Shown here piece by piece: positions 27,242-37,583 of a stretch of DNA of 64,000 nucleotides. The notes below the pieces were generated by a model. It was not told the origin of the DNA and ran no database searches. It saw only the letters and a list, made by a program, of their open reading frames with translations. Location of the stretch: positions 682,001 through 746,000 of the forward strand of contig NZ_CP020038.1 of NCBI RefSeq assembly GCF_002157225.2. The letters run 5' to 3'. Source of the stretch: Agarilytica rhodophyticola (GTDB lineage Bacteria > Pseudomonadota > Gammaproteobacteria > Pseudomonadales > Cellvibrionaceae). Both the position numbers and the translations under genes were made by a program. Within the stretch, counting starts at the first letter, position 1, and every line of letters begins with the position of its first letter.

Positions 27242-27802
27242 ATGCGACAAAATGAGAGGCGACGATATTTCCGCATTAATGAAACTATTGGTATCTCATA
27301 CCAGGTACTAGAAGGCGATAATCATGATATCGGGTTTCAAAAAGGTAACGCGAGTGTCTTAGAGCTTGTTTCTAAGCACGATCAACAGATTGAACGTCTA
27401 TTAGTGGAATTGGCAGATGAGCACCCAAAAATTGTCGAGTTAATTACGGTGTTTAATCAAAAACTCGAGAGAGTGGTGAACCAGTTAGTGCTAGAAAATC
27501 AGGTGATCAGTCGTATTGCTCACAGAGTTAAAGCCGCAAATATTAGTGCTTGTGGTATTGCATTTGAAAACGATGAACAAATTACAAAAGGTGCCAAGCT
27601 AAAGATGGAGCTAACTTTGTTTCCGTCGGAGAAAAAAATAGTCGTCAACGGTATAATCGTAGGCTGTGAACCTATTAGTGATAAAAAATCTTGGTATTGG
27701 CGCATCGACTTCTACAGCATGGGGGAGCAAGCACAAGAACTTTTGATTCAGCATATTGTGCAGTGTCAAAGCCAGCAACTTAAAAAGATGCGTGGTAACT
27801 AG
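27242..27802 (+). CDS. PilZ-domain protein, third gene of the stator operon
   Basis: 186 residues. c-di-GMP motifs: RRRYFR (6-11; RxxxR type) and N-x-S-x-x-G (N100 I S102 A C G105). Between them lies an inserted helical stretch of about 65 residues (about 28-92; includes KHDQQIERLLVELADEHPKI), much longer than in a minimal PilZ domain. It starts 8 bases after pomB, so it is co-expressed with the motor; c-di-GMP braking of the stator, as YcgR does in E. coli, is a reasonable inference. The second motif has Asn in place of the usual Asp. Confidence 0.8.
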   Translation: MRQNERRRYFRINETIGISYQVLEGDNHDIGFQKGNASVLELVSKHDQQIERLLVELADEHPKIVELITVFNQKLERVVNQLVLENQVISRIAHRVKAANISACGIAFENDEQITKGAKLKMELTLFPSEKKIVVNGIIVGCEPISDKKSWYWRIDFYSMGEQAQELLIQHIVQCQSQQLKKMRGN

Positions 27803-27927
27803 TTCCGTATACAATATTCACCTCTTTAGATGGTGTTTTTCTATTGATTCATTTATAACTAAAAGCGATAAATAGATTATTTACATAATCTTGTTGTTTT
27901 TATGCGTGTGGCGCGCTATTCTTCGTT

Positions 27928-27945
27928 CGTGAGAAATATCTCACA
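27928..27945 (+). promoter_or_regulatory. GacA/UvrY-type upstream activating sequence
   Basis: Palindrome GTGAG-AAATAT-CTCAC, same architecture as the GacA site TGTAAG-N6-CTTACA. It lies about 65 bases before the presumed start of the small RNA, the distance usual for rsmY/rsmZ promoters. A TAAAAT -10 is at 27989-27994. Confidence 0.55.
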
Positions 27946-28000
27946 CGATTTGACGACAATCTCCACTAGCTCGGATACGTCCCGGCGTTAAAATGGTGGT

Positions 28001-28119
28001 TGTTAAGGACGCGTACATATGGACATGGGCAAGGAGCAAGGACGGTTTAGCCATACTGGCCCGAGGATTGGGTACATCCTGTGAGTTAGCCACGACACAT
28101 CAATGTCGTGGCGTTTTCT
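28001..28119 (+). ncRNA. RsmY/RsmZ (CsrB)-like CsrA-sequestering small RNA
   Basis: About 118 bases. Five GGA motifs at 28007, 28021, 28033, 28040 and 28065 within 60 bases, one displayed in a hairpin loop (CCC-GAGGATT-GGG), as in RNAs that titrate CsrA/RsmA. It ends in a strong intrinsic terminator (9-bp stem GCCACGACA/TGTCGTGGC, 28089-28112, then GTTTTCT). The GacA-type palindrome upstream and a size of about 120 nt fit the RsmY/Z class. No ORF is present. The 5' end is estimated from the -10 box. Confidence 0.65.
28089..28119 (+). terminator. terminator of the Rsm-like RNA
   Basis: Perfect 9-bp GC-rich stem GCCACGACA/TGTCGTGGC with 6-base loop and T-rich tail. Confidence 0.85.
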
Positions 28120-28707
28120 ATCCCGCTAACTTTTTCTTATTCTTTATTTAATCTGAAGTTTATAACATTCGCAGTCATGTTCTTTCTGTAATGTCATACT
28201 TTATTCATATTTCTGTTGATATTATGGCTACCTGCTTACTTGACTAAATTATGATATATCGTAATATTTCCACGTAAGCGTTTGTAATATTTGCAATAGA
28301 TGTCAATACTAAATAGTAATAACTGTCTAGGTTTGATTTTAAGAGGAATACTGTCTTCAAGTATTTAAATCGACAAATAGAGGTAGGAGCTTTAATACCT
28401 ATATTCCATACCCGACATTATCAGTCGAAATTGGTGACTGGGAGACTTTTTTGCTCTTTAACCTTTAGCCATAATTTTAAAAACCCCGCTCGATTGATTT
28501 CAGCGGGGTTTTTTCGTTTTAGGGTGTAAAGAATTATGGATTTAACTGGTGGATTTTTTGATAAGTGATTTGCGTTAGAAAATTGATAATCACGCTTTTT
28601 ATTTTTATTCAATTTTTCAGCGTAATAGTGCAATACATTAAGGCGAGCTCTTTTTCTATTTTTTAGATGTGCGCGTATTTGTTTAATTAAAATTATAGGT
28701 GACAAGT
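28120..28707. other. AT-rich intergenic region
   Basis: About 590 bases without a supportable gene. It contains the bidirectional terminator listed below. A minus-strand 98-codon ORF across it runs through that terminator and is not credible. A short unrecognised plus-strand transcript ending at the terminator cannot be excluded. Confidence 0.4.
28481..28514. terminator. bidirectional intrinsic terminator
   Basis: AAACCCCGCT / AGCGGGGTTT, 10-bp stem and 11-base loop, T run on the plus side and a U-rich tail on the minus side. What it terminates on the plus strand is not evident. Confidence 0.75.
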
Positions 28708-29280
28708 GTGGAAGCAAGAATACTTCGGCTTAATATGGCAGGTCAGCCTATCGAGTGGCTACATTGGAAAGAATGTGTCAACTTATACGCTAGGGGGATT
28801 GTGTCTTGGTCTTTAGGTGGCGTTGTCCGGCGGGTTTGTGGTGGTAGATCTCGTTTAACAGGCTCACAAACAACCATTGACTTACCAGCTATTGTTGCTT
28901 GTCATGGCAATAAGTTAATGCAAATGCGCTTAGATCCTCCACTGACAAATCCGGCACTTTTTTATCGCGATAATTGCCAATGTCTCTATTGTGGTCATTA
29001 TTTTACTTTTGATGAACTGTCCCGTGACCACGTTGTTCCAAGTAGTCGCGGTGGTCTCGATCGCTGGGAAAATGTTGTTGCTGCATGTAAGCGTTGTAAT
29101 CAGTTTAAGGGCGATAAGATGCTCGACGAAACTAATATGGAGTTGTTGGCCTTGCCTTATCGACCTAATCCATATGAATATATGGCGTTGATAAACAGCC
29201 GACGCCTCCGAGGCGATCAATTTGAATATCTGCGCTCGCGCTTTTCTCGCTATAGTGGGGAGGGGCTGGCTCTTCTATAA
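28708..29280 (+). CDS. HNH endonuclease family protein
   Basis: 190 residues from GTG at 28708 (MEARILRLNMAGQPIEWLHW), which has AGGTGA 5 bases upstream; a GTG 9 bases earlier is less likely. Zinc-ribbon Cys pairs CQCLYCG and CKRCN bracket the HNH core (SRDHVVPSSRGG, W-x-N-V-V). This chromosomal HNH family is widespread and conserved in gammaproteobacteria, usually not linked to mobile elements. Its target is unknown. Monocistronic. Confidence 0.88.
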   Translation: MEARILRLNMAGQPIEWLHWKECVNLYARGIVSWSLGGVVRRVCGGRSRLTGSQTTIDLPAIVACHGNKLMQMRLDPPLTNPALFYRDNCQCLYCGHYFTFDELSRDHVVPSSRGGLDRWENVVAACKRCNQFKGDKMLDETNMELLALPYRPNPYEYMALINSRRLRGDQFEYLRSRFSRYSGEGLALL

Positions 29281-29407
29281 ACTTTATATAAAATGGACTA
29301 AATTTCCTTCTGATTTGTCTTTACAAGTCTCTTGCTGCGTTGCAAAATATCCTCTGTTAAAACTATTGCAAATAATACATATAAATAACGAAAAATAGGG
29401 GGACGTC

Positions 29408-30277
29408 ATGCGTAACGTAGAAGTGGCATTGGATATTCGAGCCAATTTAGGTGAATGTCCACGTTGGGATGAAAAATCAGGTCTATTGTATTGGATTGAT
29501 ATCAATGCTTTCAAACTTCATAGACTAGACCCCAAGACAGGCATTAATGAAACTCTTACTTTTGACGAAGAAATAGGATGCTTCAGTCTGCGTAAGGAAA
29601 GCGGCTATGTACTAGCAATGCGCAGCGGCTTTTATTTTCTCGATGACTGGAATACGGAATTGCGCTCAATTAGTGATCCTGAAGCCGGATTAGATAAAAA
29701 TCGTTTTAATGATGGACGTTGTGATGCTGAAGGACGTTTTATTGCGGGCTCTTACTACCCACCTAAAGATCATGAAGGCGCTAGCCTATGGTCCCTCGGG
29801 ACAGACCTTTCAGTAAAAAAATTAGTCGGCAATTTACTTACATCCAATGGTTCTGCTTTTAGCCCTGATAATAAAACCTTCTATCTTTCTGATACACCCA
29901 AGCATGTCATTTACCGCTATGACTACGACCTGAGTACAGGCTCAATTGCCAATGGTCGAATATTCCATGAATTTCCTCATGGCAATGGTCGTCCAGATGG
30001 CGCTGCAGTGGATGTTGAGGGCTTCTATTGGACTGCTTTGTATGAGGGTAGTCGCATTGCGCGATTAAGCCCCGAAGGTGAAATTGTCGAGGAAATTACA
30101 GTGCCTGCTACCTGTCCCACTATGGTAGCTTTCGGCGGCGATGATATGAAAACATTATTCATCACTACTGTTGGTAATCGTTCAGAAGAAGAATTAGAAA
30201 AATATCCTCACTCCGGCGCGGTATTTAAAGTTGAGGTAGATGTTCCTGGTTTACCTGAACATCGTTTTGCTCTTTAA
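29408..30277 (+). CDS. SMP-30/gluconolactonase family lactonase
   Basis: 289 residues. Six-bladed propeller family; metal ligands are recognisable in LGECPRW (Glu), FNDGRCDAEGRFIAG (Asn) and NGRPDGAAVDVEGFYW (Asp), with SNGSAFSPDNKTFYLSDT. Predicted to hydrolyse a sugar lactone such as gluconolactone in the cytoplasm. GGGGGA precedes the ATG. It stands alone, so the sugar pathway is not indicated by neighbours. Confidence 0.9.
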   Translation: MRNVEVALDIRANLGECPRWDEKSGLLYWIDINAFKLHRLDPKTGINETLTFDEEIGCFSLRKESGYVLAMRSGFYFLDDWNTELRSISDPEAGLDKNRFNDGRCDAEGRFIAGSYYPPKDHEGASLWSLGTDLSVKKLVGNLLTSNGSAFSPDNKTFYLSDTPKHVIYRYDYDLSTGSIANGRIFHEFPHGNGRPDGAAVDVEGFYWTALYEGSRIARLSPEGEIVEEITVPATCPTMVAFGGDDMKTLFITTVGNRSEEELEKYPHSGAVFKVEVDVPGLPEHRFAL

Positions 30278-30288
30278 TTAAAGATAAT

Positions 30289-30354
30289 GGGGCAACTATT
30301 GTGAGATCACATAGTTTGTAAGATCACATAGTTGCTCACCTAATAAGTTGCCCC
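30289..30354. terminator. hairpin region between convergent genes, with direct repeat
   Basis: GGGGCAAC (30289-30296) pairs with GTTGCCCC (30347-30354). Between them the 13-mer AGATCACATAGTT is repeated directly (30304-30316, 30321-30333). Probably the shared 3' end of the SMP-30 and fghA genes. Confidence 0.5.
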
Positions 30355-30372
30355 GCTGATATATAGGCGCTG

Positions 30373-31221
30373 CTATTTTAAATACTTCGCATGAAAACGC
30401 AGATGTTGTTCAATAAAGCTGGCAATGAAAAAATAACTGTGGTCATAGCCTTCGTTTAGGTGAACATCTACTGCTTGTATATCTAATTGCTCAACAGTCT
30501 TTTGCAAATTATCAATCAGTAATTGATCTTGCAAAAAGCCATCTTCTAAACCCTGGTGAATGAGTGTTGGTAAAATGGATTTATTTTTTTTCAGTAGTTC
30601 GCAAGTATCGTACGCTTGCCATGCCTGTTCCTCATCACCTAGATAAGCGCTAAAAGCTTTTTTACCCCAGGGACACTGGGTTGGATTAACGATGGGAGCA
30701 AAGGCCGAGATAGAATTGTACTTTTCTGGCTTACTCAATGCACAAACGAGAGCGCCGTGCCCTCCCATAGAATGCCCGCTGATTGAGGCCTTACCATTGC
30801 TTGGAAAGTTCTGCTCGATAATGACTGGCAATTCCTCTGTGACATAGTCAAACATGTGGTAGTGCTTCGACCAAGGCAACTGAGTCGCATTGACATAGAA
30901 GCCCGCGCCCAGGCCAAAATCCCAGTCGCCATTAGGATCATCAGCAACCTCTTCTCCTCTAGGGGAGGTATCAGGTGCTACCACTATTATGCCTAATTCA
31001 GAGGCACATCGCTGCGCTCCTGCTTTTTGTACAAAGTTTTCATCGGTACAGGTTAAGCCTGAAAGCCAATATAAAACAGGCGCTTTATTTTGATCATTAA
31101 TCTGTGCCGGAAGATAAACGCTGAAGGTCATTTCACAGTTATTGCTATTTGACCAGTGTTTGTAGCGTTCTTGTTTACCATCAAAGCAGAGGACACTTGA
31201 GATAAGTTCGATAGTTGCCAT
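30373..31221 (-). CDS. fghA: S-formylglutathione hydrolase
   Basis: 282 residues, usual length. Splits S-formylglutathione to formate and glutathione, the last step of glutathione-dependent formaldehyde detoxification. Esterase-D pattern: WLSGLTCTDENFVQKAG, nucleophile GHSMGGHGAL, catalytic Asp/His region GLEDGFL and GYDHSYFFI. Lies 126 bases downstream of adhC on the same strand. Confidence 0.96.
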   Translation of the reverse strand: MATIELISSVLCFDGKQERYKHWSNSNNCEMTFSVYLPAQINDQNKAPVLYWLSGLTCTDENFVQKAGAQRCASELGIIVVAPDTSPRGEEVADDPNGDWDFGLGAGFYVNATQLPWSKHYHMFDYVTEELPVIIEQNFPSNGKASISGHSMGGHGALVCALSKPEKYNSISAFAPIVNPTQCPWGKKAFSAYLGDEEQAWQAYDTCELLKKNKSILPTLIHQGLEDGFLQDQLLIDNLQKTVEQLDIQAVDVHLNEGYDHSYFFIASFIEQHLRFHAKYLK

Positions 31222-31347
31222 GGAATATCCTTGTTTTTAGTGTTCTCGCTAACAAAAAGTTTATTGCTCTTGTTAGCGAGTCGTCGCCAAATGCACATGG
31301 TAAAAATGTTATTCTCTAGTGTTTAGACGACGGGCTTGTTGATTGTG

Positions 31348-32517
<1,170 letters not shown>

Positions 32518-32601
32518 TCAACAACATGTTGTCATCGGTCTAGGGCACTGTATCCTTTTAGGCTTACTAGGGTCTGTTTATGGATTGACACTAGTTAGTG
32601 T

Positions 32602-33063
32602 CTAGGAGTGTCTCGCTTTCTTTTTTCTAACGTAAACGGTTTTATTAATTTCGGCAACCGTGTCATTGTCTTCGTCGAAAACTCTAACATAAAAGTTCGG
32701 TAGATATTTTTGATTGTCGGCAGTGTTTTTCTTGATGTCTTCAAGATCTTTATCTGTAATTAAAAACTTTGCTTTCAATGTTCCTTTGCCGGGTTTGACA
32801 AAATTAATATCTGCCGATTTATCCCACACAATGTAATCCTTGCCCAGCAGATGCAGCAACATAAGGAGGTATTGAGGATCTACCATTGAATATAAACTGC
32901 CACCAAAATGCGTACCAAAAGCATTGCGGTTGTACCAATGCATTTTCATAGAGGCGTGTATTTCTTTCCAGTCATCGCGGACAAAATCTATACGAATACC
33001 GGCACCAATATAAGGCGGATAAAGGCTTAAGAAGAATTTTGCCCATTTCGGGGATGAAAACAT
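32602..33063 (-). CDS. DUF4442 hotdog-fold (thioesterase-like) protein
   Basis: 153 residues. DUF4442 hallmarks: YPPYIGAGIRI, HWYNRNAFGTHFGGSLYSMVDP (helix of the hotdog fold) and KSADINFVKPG. The family resembles acyl-CoA thioesterases (PaaI superfamily) but substrate and activity are unproven. It lies 10 bases after the ybbP-like gene on the same strand. Confidence 0.85.
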   Translation of the reverse strand: MFSSPKWAKFFLSLYPPYIGAGIRIDFVRDDWKEIHASMKMHWYNRNAFGTHFGGSLYSMVDPQYLLMLLHLLGKDYIVWDKSADINFVKPGKGTLKAKFLITDKDLEDIKKNTADNQKYLPNFYVRVFDEDNDTVAEINKTVYVRKKKARHS

Positions 33064-33073
33064 AGTAGACTCT

Positions 33074-35578
33074 TTATATAGCCCTTAACACATTGAGCGG
33101 AGGTGTATTGGTGACGCTCCTGGTAGAAGTCCAGCCAATAGTGCCTATCAACAATGCGCTAAGCAAAGGCCCCCAAACCCATAACAGGGGCTGGCTTGTA
33201 TAATCTAAACTAAATACCCGTGTTTGTAGGAAATACATACATAACTCTGTGCCGAATGTTGCAAGTAACCCAGCTAACCAGCCGAGAGTACAGAATTCAA
33301 TAAGTAAGGTTTTACGCACTAGCTTGCGGTTGGCCCCCAGTGTACGGAATATGGCGCTTTCTTGGAAACGAACATCGAGGGTGGCCTGTATACTCGTGAT
33401 GAGCACCAGAAATCCGGATGCTAATACAAGAAACAGAATAAATTCTATCGCCATGGATACCTTGCTGATAATGCTTTGTATCTGGCCGATGGTTTGATCC
33501 AGCTCTACCAGGGATACCGTCGGAAAGGATCTGCTCAACTTATTTAAAAAGGGTTTTTGTTCTGGCGTTAGGTAAAAACTGGTAATCCAATTTGCTCCAA
33601 CGCCATTTAGAATGGCTTGATTGAAAATCATGTAGAAATTGGGGTTCATGGAGTCCCATTGAACCGATCTAATACTGCTTACGCGTGCGGTTATTTTTTC
33701 TCCTGCGACACTAAACTCGATGCTATCGCCGATGGTAATGCCTAAACCTGCGGCATAATCTTCCTCAGCAGAAACAAGTAGTTCACCCGATGTTTCTGTT
33801 TGGTCGTCCCACCATTCGCCGGCGATAATCTGATTGTCTTCGCCGGGAGTGAGAGACCAGGTCAGGTTAAGTTCTCGAACATAATTAATACCGCTATCAC
33901 TATCTTTGAGAATCTCACTAGTTTCCTTGTCATTGACCTTTATAACCCTACCTCTAGTCATAGGGTAGAAGGGGTTGGGAAGTATGGACTGCTCGTCAAA
34001 GAAACGTTTTATCGCATCCGTTTCTTCGGGAAAAATATTAAATGCAAAGTGGTTCGGCGTATTTTCAGGTAATTGCTGTTGCCATTGTCCAATCAAGGTA
34101 GTGCGCACTGTGAGCAAGATAAAAAGTAGCATTAGCAGTACAGAGAAAATCATAATCTGCAACGCGTTGAAACGCTGGTGGCGCTGTAAGTTCGACAGCC
34201 CCAAGCGCCAAGTGTAGCTAAGTTTTTTGCCGATTTTTTTAGTTAACAGTATTAGTATGGCCGAAAGTGAGCCTACACCCAGAAGACAGGCACTAACCCC
34301 TGCAGCGACGATCAGAGTAAGTTGAATATCTCGACTATAAAAAAACATAAGAACAAGTATTGCTAGGGCACCAATTCCGCCACTCCAGCCTGCCGATAGG
34401 GTCTGATCTTTTTCTTCACGTAAGATGCTCGCTGGTAACACCTGATGCAAAGAGAAGATGGGAGGTGCCGCGAACGCCCATAAAGCAATAAAGCCTGTAA
34501 TGGCTCCTGTAGAGTAAGCCGTTAGCGACGGTGCCGCCAATTCAGTGGGGATCAAGCTTCCCAGTGCAGTGATAATACCCCAGTGCAGGAACCACCCTAA
34601 GAAAGCACCAATAATCAAGCTCAACAAGCCAATTAATAAGATATGTAAGCTATAAAGACCAAGGATATTACGGGGGCTTGTGCCCAGGGTTTTTAATATA
34701 GCGACTTGATTGTGTTGCCTTTTCGCATAACGTCTTGCAGCTAATGCAATGGCAACACCAGATAAAACCACACTTAGACAGCCTGTAAGTAATAAAAAGC
34801 GCTCTGCTCGAGAGAGGGCACTACCGATACCACGATTTTCGGATTCAATGCCTGTCCACCTAAAATGCTCTCCCAGCTGACTTTCCACCAAGGCTTTGAA
34901 GTTAGCAATATATTGATCATCAGCTTTGAGTAAAAGATCGTAGCCCACGCGACTGCCCACTTGCACGGAGCGAGTGCGCTCTACGTCTTCGATATTGATC
35001 ATCACGCGAGGAGATACACCGAATAAACTCTGGCCGCTATCAGGCTCCTTGTTGAGCGATGCTGAGACGGTAAAGTCTGCGTCCCCAATGCTCACTTTGT
35101 CGCCGGGCTGCACCCCTAGCACGCCAAAGAGTCTTGGCGCCAACCAAGCCTCTCCTGGTCTGGGGCCATGAGCAACTTGAGTACTCGCTTGATAGGGTTG
35201 ATCCGAAATGGATAGCTCACCCTTAAGCGGATAGTTATCAGAAACCGCCTTTACTTGTGTGAGTGTCATTTCATCGTTAAAAAATGTCATCGCACGAAAG
35301 CGGGTGATATGAGCTGTTTGGATGCCTGCCTCTAAAGCTTCATCTCGCCAGTTGTTAGGAATAATTTGTGAGCCTGAGATTTTGGCGTCCGCCGCGAGAA
35401 AGTGGGAGGCTTCCTCGTTGATGGAATTATGTATGCGGCTAGTGAACAGGCTAATACTGGTAACGGTTGCTACCGCTAATAGAAGTGAGGCGAGCAGAAT
35501 ATTCAGCTCACCGCTTTTCCAGTCTCGCCAAAGAAGTTTTTGTGCCACGCGCATGCGTACCAAAGAAGAGGTTTTCAT
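33074..35578 (-). CDS. ybbP: FtsX-like ABC transporter permease (YbbP type)
   Basis: 834 residues with two FtsX-like domains: membrane segment at about 22-45, a large periplasmic domain, three segments about 260-375, more segments about 395-445 and 470-490, a second periplasmic domain, and three segments at the C-terminus (about 690-825). N-terminus RDWKSGELNILLASLLLAVA is typical of the YbbP family. Works with YbbA as an envelope ABC system, and with TesA in lysophospholipid or lipid removal in proposed models. 78 bases after ybbA. Confidence 0.9.
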   Translation of the reverse strand: MKTSSLVRMRVAQKLLWRDWKSGELNILLASLLLAVATVTSISLFTSRIHNSINEEASHFLAADAKISGSQIIPNNWRDEALEAGIQTAHITRFRAMTFFNDEMTLTQVKAVSDNYPLKGELSISDQPYQASTQVAHGPRPGEAWLAPRLFGVLGVQPGDKVSIGDADFTVSASLNKEPDSGQSLFGVSPRVMINIEDVERTRSVQVGSRVGYDLLLKADDQYIANFKALVESQLGEHFRWTGIESENRGIGSALSRAERFLLLTGCLSVVLSGVAIALAARRYAKRQHNQVAILKTLGTSPRNILGLYSLHILLIGLLSLIIGAFLGWFLHWGIITALGSLIPTELAAPSLTAYSTGAITGFIALWAFAAPPIFSLHQVLPASILREEKDQTLSAGWSGGIGALAILVLMFFYSRDIQLTLIVAAGVSACLLGVGSLSAILILLTKKIGKKLSYTWRLGLSNLQRHQRFNALQIMIFSVLLMLLFILLTVRTTLIGQWQQQLPENTPNHFAFNIFPEETDAIKRFFDEQSILPNPFYPMTRGRVIKVNDKETSEILKDSDSGINYVRELNLTWSLTPGEDNQIIAGEWWDDQTETSGELLVSAEEDYAAGLGITIGDSIEFSVAGEKITARVSSIRSVQWDSMNPNFYMIFNQAILNGVGANWITSFYLTPEQKPFLNKLSRSFPTVSLVELDQTIGQIQSIISKVSMAIEFILFLVLASGFLVLITSIQATLDVRFQESAIFRTLGANRKLVRKTLLIEFCTLGWLAGLLATFGTELCMYFLQTRVFSLDYTSQPLLWVWGPLLSALLIGTIGWTSTRSVTNTPPLNVLRAI

Positions 35579-35656
35579 AATGTATGATTTCGCTTTACTC
35601 GCTTATATTGTCCAGAGACTGTTTACACTCATTCAATCACAAGTTCTGGCTGGTAC

Positions 35657-36322
35657 TTATACGGCTTCTAATAGCTCGCCGGAACGCATTTCTAATTGTC
35701 TGTCACATTTTTCTGCCAATGCCTGGGAGTGAGTGACTAAAACAAGTGTGGTGCCCGTTTCCTTATTGAGATCGAACAGCAACTGGGCTACTTTCTCTCC
35801 CGTCTGTGTGTCGAGATTACCAGTTGGTTCGTCGGCAAAAATGATGGGAGCTTCGCACGCAAAGGCACGTGCGAGTGCAACTCGTTGTTGTTCACCACCG
35901 GACAGTTGGTTCGGGTAGTGGTCGATACGCTGTTCCAGGCCTACGCGATTTAAATAGTGTTTGGCTTTATCTTCTGGATTATCTTCTCCGCGCAATTCCA
36001 GTGGCAGCATAACATTCTCTAGAGCATTGAGGCTGCCCAGTAGCTGAAAGTTCTGAAAAACAAAAGACACTAACTGGCTGCGAACTTGAGCGCGGGCTTC
36101 CTCATCGAGCTGTGTAATTTCGTGTTGATTCAAGTAAACTTTCCCTGCACTGGGAATGTCCAAGCCTGCGAGCATGCCAAGTAAGGTTGATTTGCCTGAG
36201 CCTGAAGCGCCAACAATGGCCACGGTTTCGCCGGCTTCGATTTCCAAGCTAACGCCTTTTAAAATGTGCAAACTTCCATCAGATATTGGCACTTGTTGAT
36301 GTAATTGTAGAGCTTTGATCAT
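35657..36322 (-). CDS. ybbA: ABC transporter ATP-binding protein (YbbA, LolD-like)
   Basis: 221 residues. Walker A GASGSGKST, Q loop FVFQNFQLL, signature LSGGEQQRVALARAFA, Walker B IIFADEPTGNLD, H loop VLVTHSQ. Energises the YbbP permease. Divergent from tesA, whose 5' region it abuts: the E. coli tesA/ybbA-ybbP arrangement. Confidence 0.95.
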   Translation of the reverse strand: MIKALQLHQQVPISDGSLHILKGVSLEIEAGETVAIVGASGSGKSTLLGMLAGLDIPSAGKVYLNQHEITQLDEEARAQVRSQLVSFVFQNFQLLGSLNALENVMLPLELRGEDNPEDKAKHYLNRVGLEQRIDHYPNQLSGGEQQRVALARAFACEAPIIFADEPTGNLDTQTGEKVAQLLFDLNKETGTTLVLVTHSQALAEKCDRQLEMRSGELLEAV

Positions 36323-36362
36323 GCATTATTCCTATTTGAAGTCAAACACGCTAAAACAAAAC

Positions 36363-37040
36363 ATGCACAGACAAAATATTGCAGCTAGGTTGCTTCACCT
36401 TAGTCTATTGGTACTGACATTAGTATGTTTCACATTTTCAATCAGCGTTTATTCGCAGCAACAAGCGCCTTTGGATGCCCAAACGCAGAAAAAGATCCTT
36501 GTGGTTGGCGATAGCCTGAGTGCTGCCTATAAATTATCTGCTCAGCAGGGCTGGGTTCACCTGCTGAGAGAAAAGCTGAAGGATAACAACTATCCCTACC
36601 AAGTCATCAATGCTTCGGTCAGTGGAGCAACAACTGCGGCAGGCATTCAAATCATGAAGCAGTCGTTGGCCTCGCACAACCCAGATATTGTTATGCTTGA
36701 ATTGGGGGGAAATGACGGTTTACAAGGTAAGCCGGTCTCGTATATCACAAAAAACCTTGATCGGTTAATCACGATGGCTACCTCTTCGGGTGCCCAAGTC
36801 GTGTTAATTGGTATTCAAATCCCTCCCAATTTAGGACGTCGTTATACACAACCATTTTTTCAGCAATACCAGACTTTGGCAGATAAGTATAAGCTGCCTC
36901 TGGTGCCATTTCTGTTGGATAAAGTGGCAGGTTACCCAACTTTGATGCAAGAGGATGGTATCCATCCCCGAGCGGAGGGACAACCTATTGTATTGGAAAA
37001 TGTATGGCCTGTATTAGCGAAGGTTCTTTCGAAATCATAG
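36363..37040 (+). CDS. tesA: TesA-like arylesterase/lysophospholipase (GDSL)
   Basis: 225 residues from ATG at 36363 (MHRQNIAARLLHLSLL), giving a normal signal peptide (core LLHLSLLVLTLVCF); upstream in-frame starts at 36315-36321 would overlap ybbA. Periplasmic SGNH hydrolase: block I GDSLSAAY (Ser), block II Gly, block III GGNDG (Asn), block V DGIHPRAEG (Asp/His). Start choice is moderate since no strong ribosome site is visible. Confidence 0.93.
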   Translation: MHRQNIAARLLHLSLLVLTLVCFTFSISVYSQQQAPLDAQTQKKILVVGDSLSAAYKLSAQQGWVHLLREKLKDNNYPYQVINASVSGATTAAGIQIMKQSLASHNPDIVMLELGGNDGLQGKPVSYITKNLDRLITMATSSGAQVVLIGIQIPPNLGRRYTQPFFQQYQTLADKYKLPLVPFLLDKVAGYPTLMQEDGIHPRAEGQPIVLENVWPVLAKVLSKS

Positions 37041-37370
37041 CGGTTTGAGTTATCAACTTTCGAATATTTCGTGCAGTTTGGTTATTGATAATCATAAATT
37101 ATGGGGTAAATGCAATTTTTTTCATAAATTTTGCTAAGAGTTTCTAGAATTTTCACGTGAACACTTACTATCGCTATATTTCACTAGTTATAATAGTGTG
37201 GCAGCTTTTTTTTTTGAAAAATGTAGTCTATGGTTAAAATGTGATCAGTCAAGGGATTTAGATGCGGTTTGAAAGATTTAGACGAAAGCTGTATAAATCT
37301 ACTTTCTTTTAAACCTTAAAATCCATTTAACACAACTATAAATTACAAAAGTAGTCATTAGGGCCGTGTT
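37041..37370. other. intergenic region
   Basis: 330 AT-rich bases between tesA and the 43-codon gene. No ORF, RNA fold or repeat recognised. Confidence 0.4.
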
Positions 37371-37502
37371 ATGAAAAATGATGTATTGACTTTAGCCGCT
37401 ATTGTGTTCGTTTTGGGCTTGTTACTGAGCACGGTTAATGTCTCAGATATGCTTGGCTATTCTGAACAAGAAACACCCGTGGCGTTACAACAAGGAAAGT
37501 AA
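37371..37502 (+). CDS. small membrane protein, 43 residues
   Basis: ATG-initiated frame MKNDVLTLAAIVFVLGLL... ending in TAA, with AGGG 8 bases upstream. One membrane helix (about 6-24) and a short polar C-terminus (SEQETPVALQQGK). Good start context, a perfect single-pass helix and no overlap with another gene argue it is real. No family recognised. Confidence 0.5.
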   Translation: MKNDVLTLAAIVFVLGLLLSTVNVSDMLGYSEQETPVALQQGK

Positions 37503-37583
37503 CAATATAAAAATAATAGTAAAGCAAAATGGATATGGAAGTGATAAGTAGTATAGCCTCTGGCATTAAAGTCACTTCCTTCG

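Noticed and set aside
28421-28717. 98-codon minus-strand ORF
   Set aside because: Runs through a strong intrinsic terminator, composition is Lys-rich noise, and it overlaps the HNH start.
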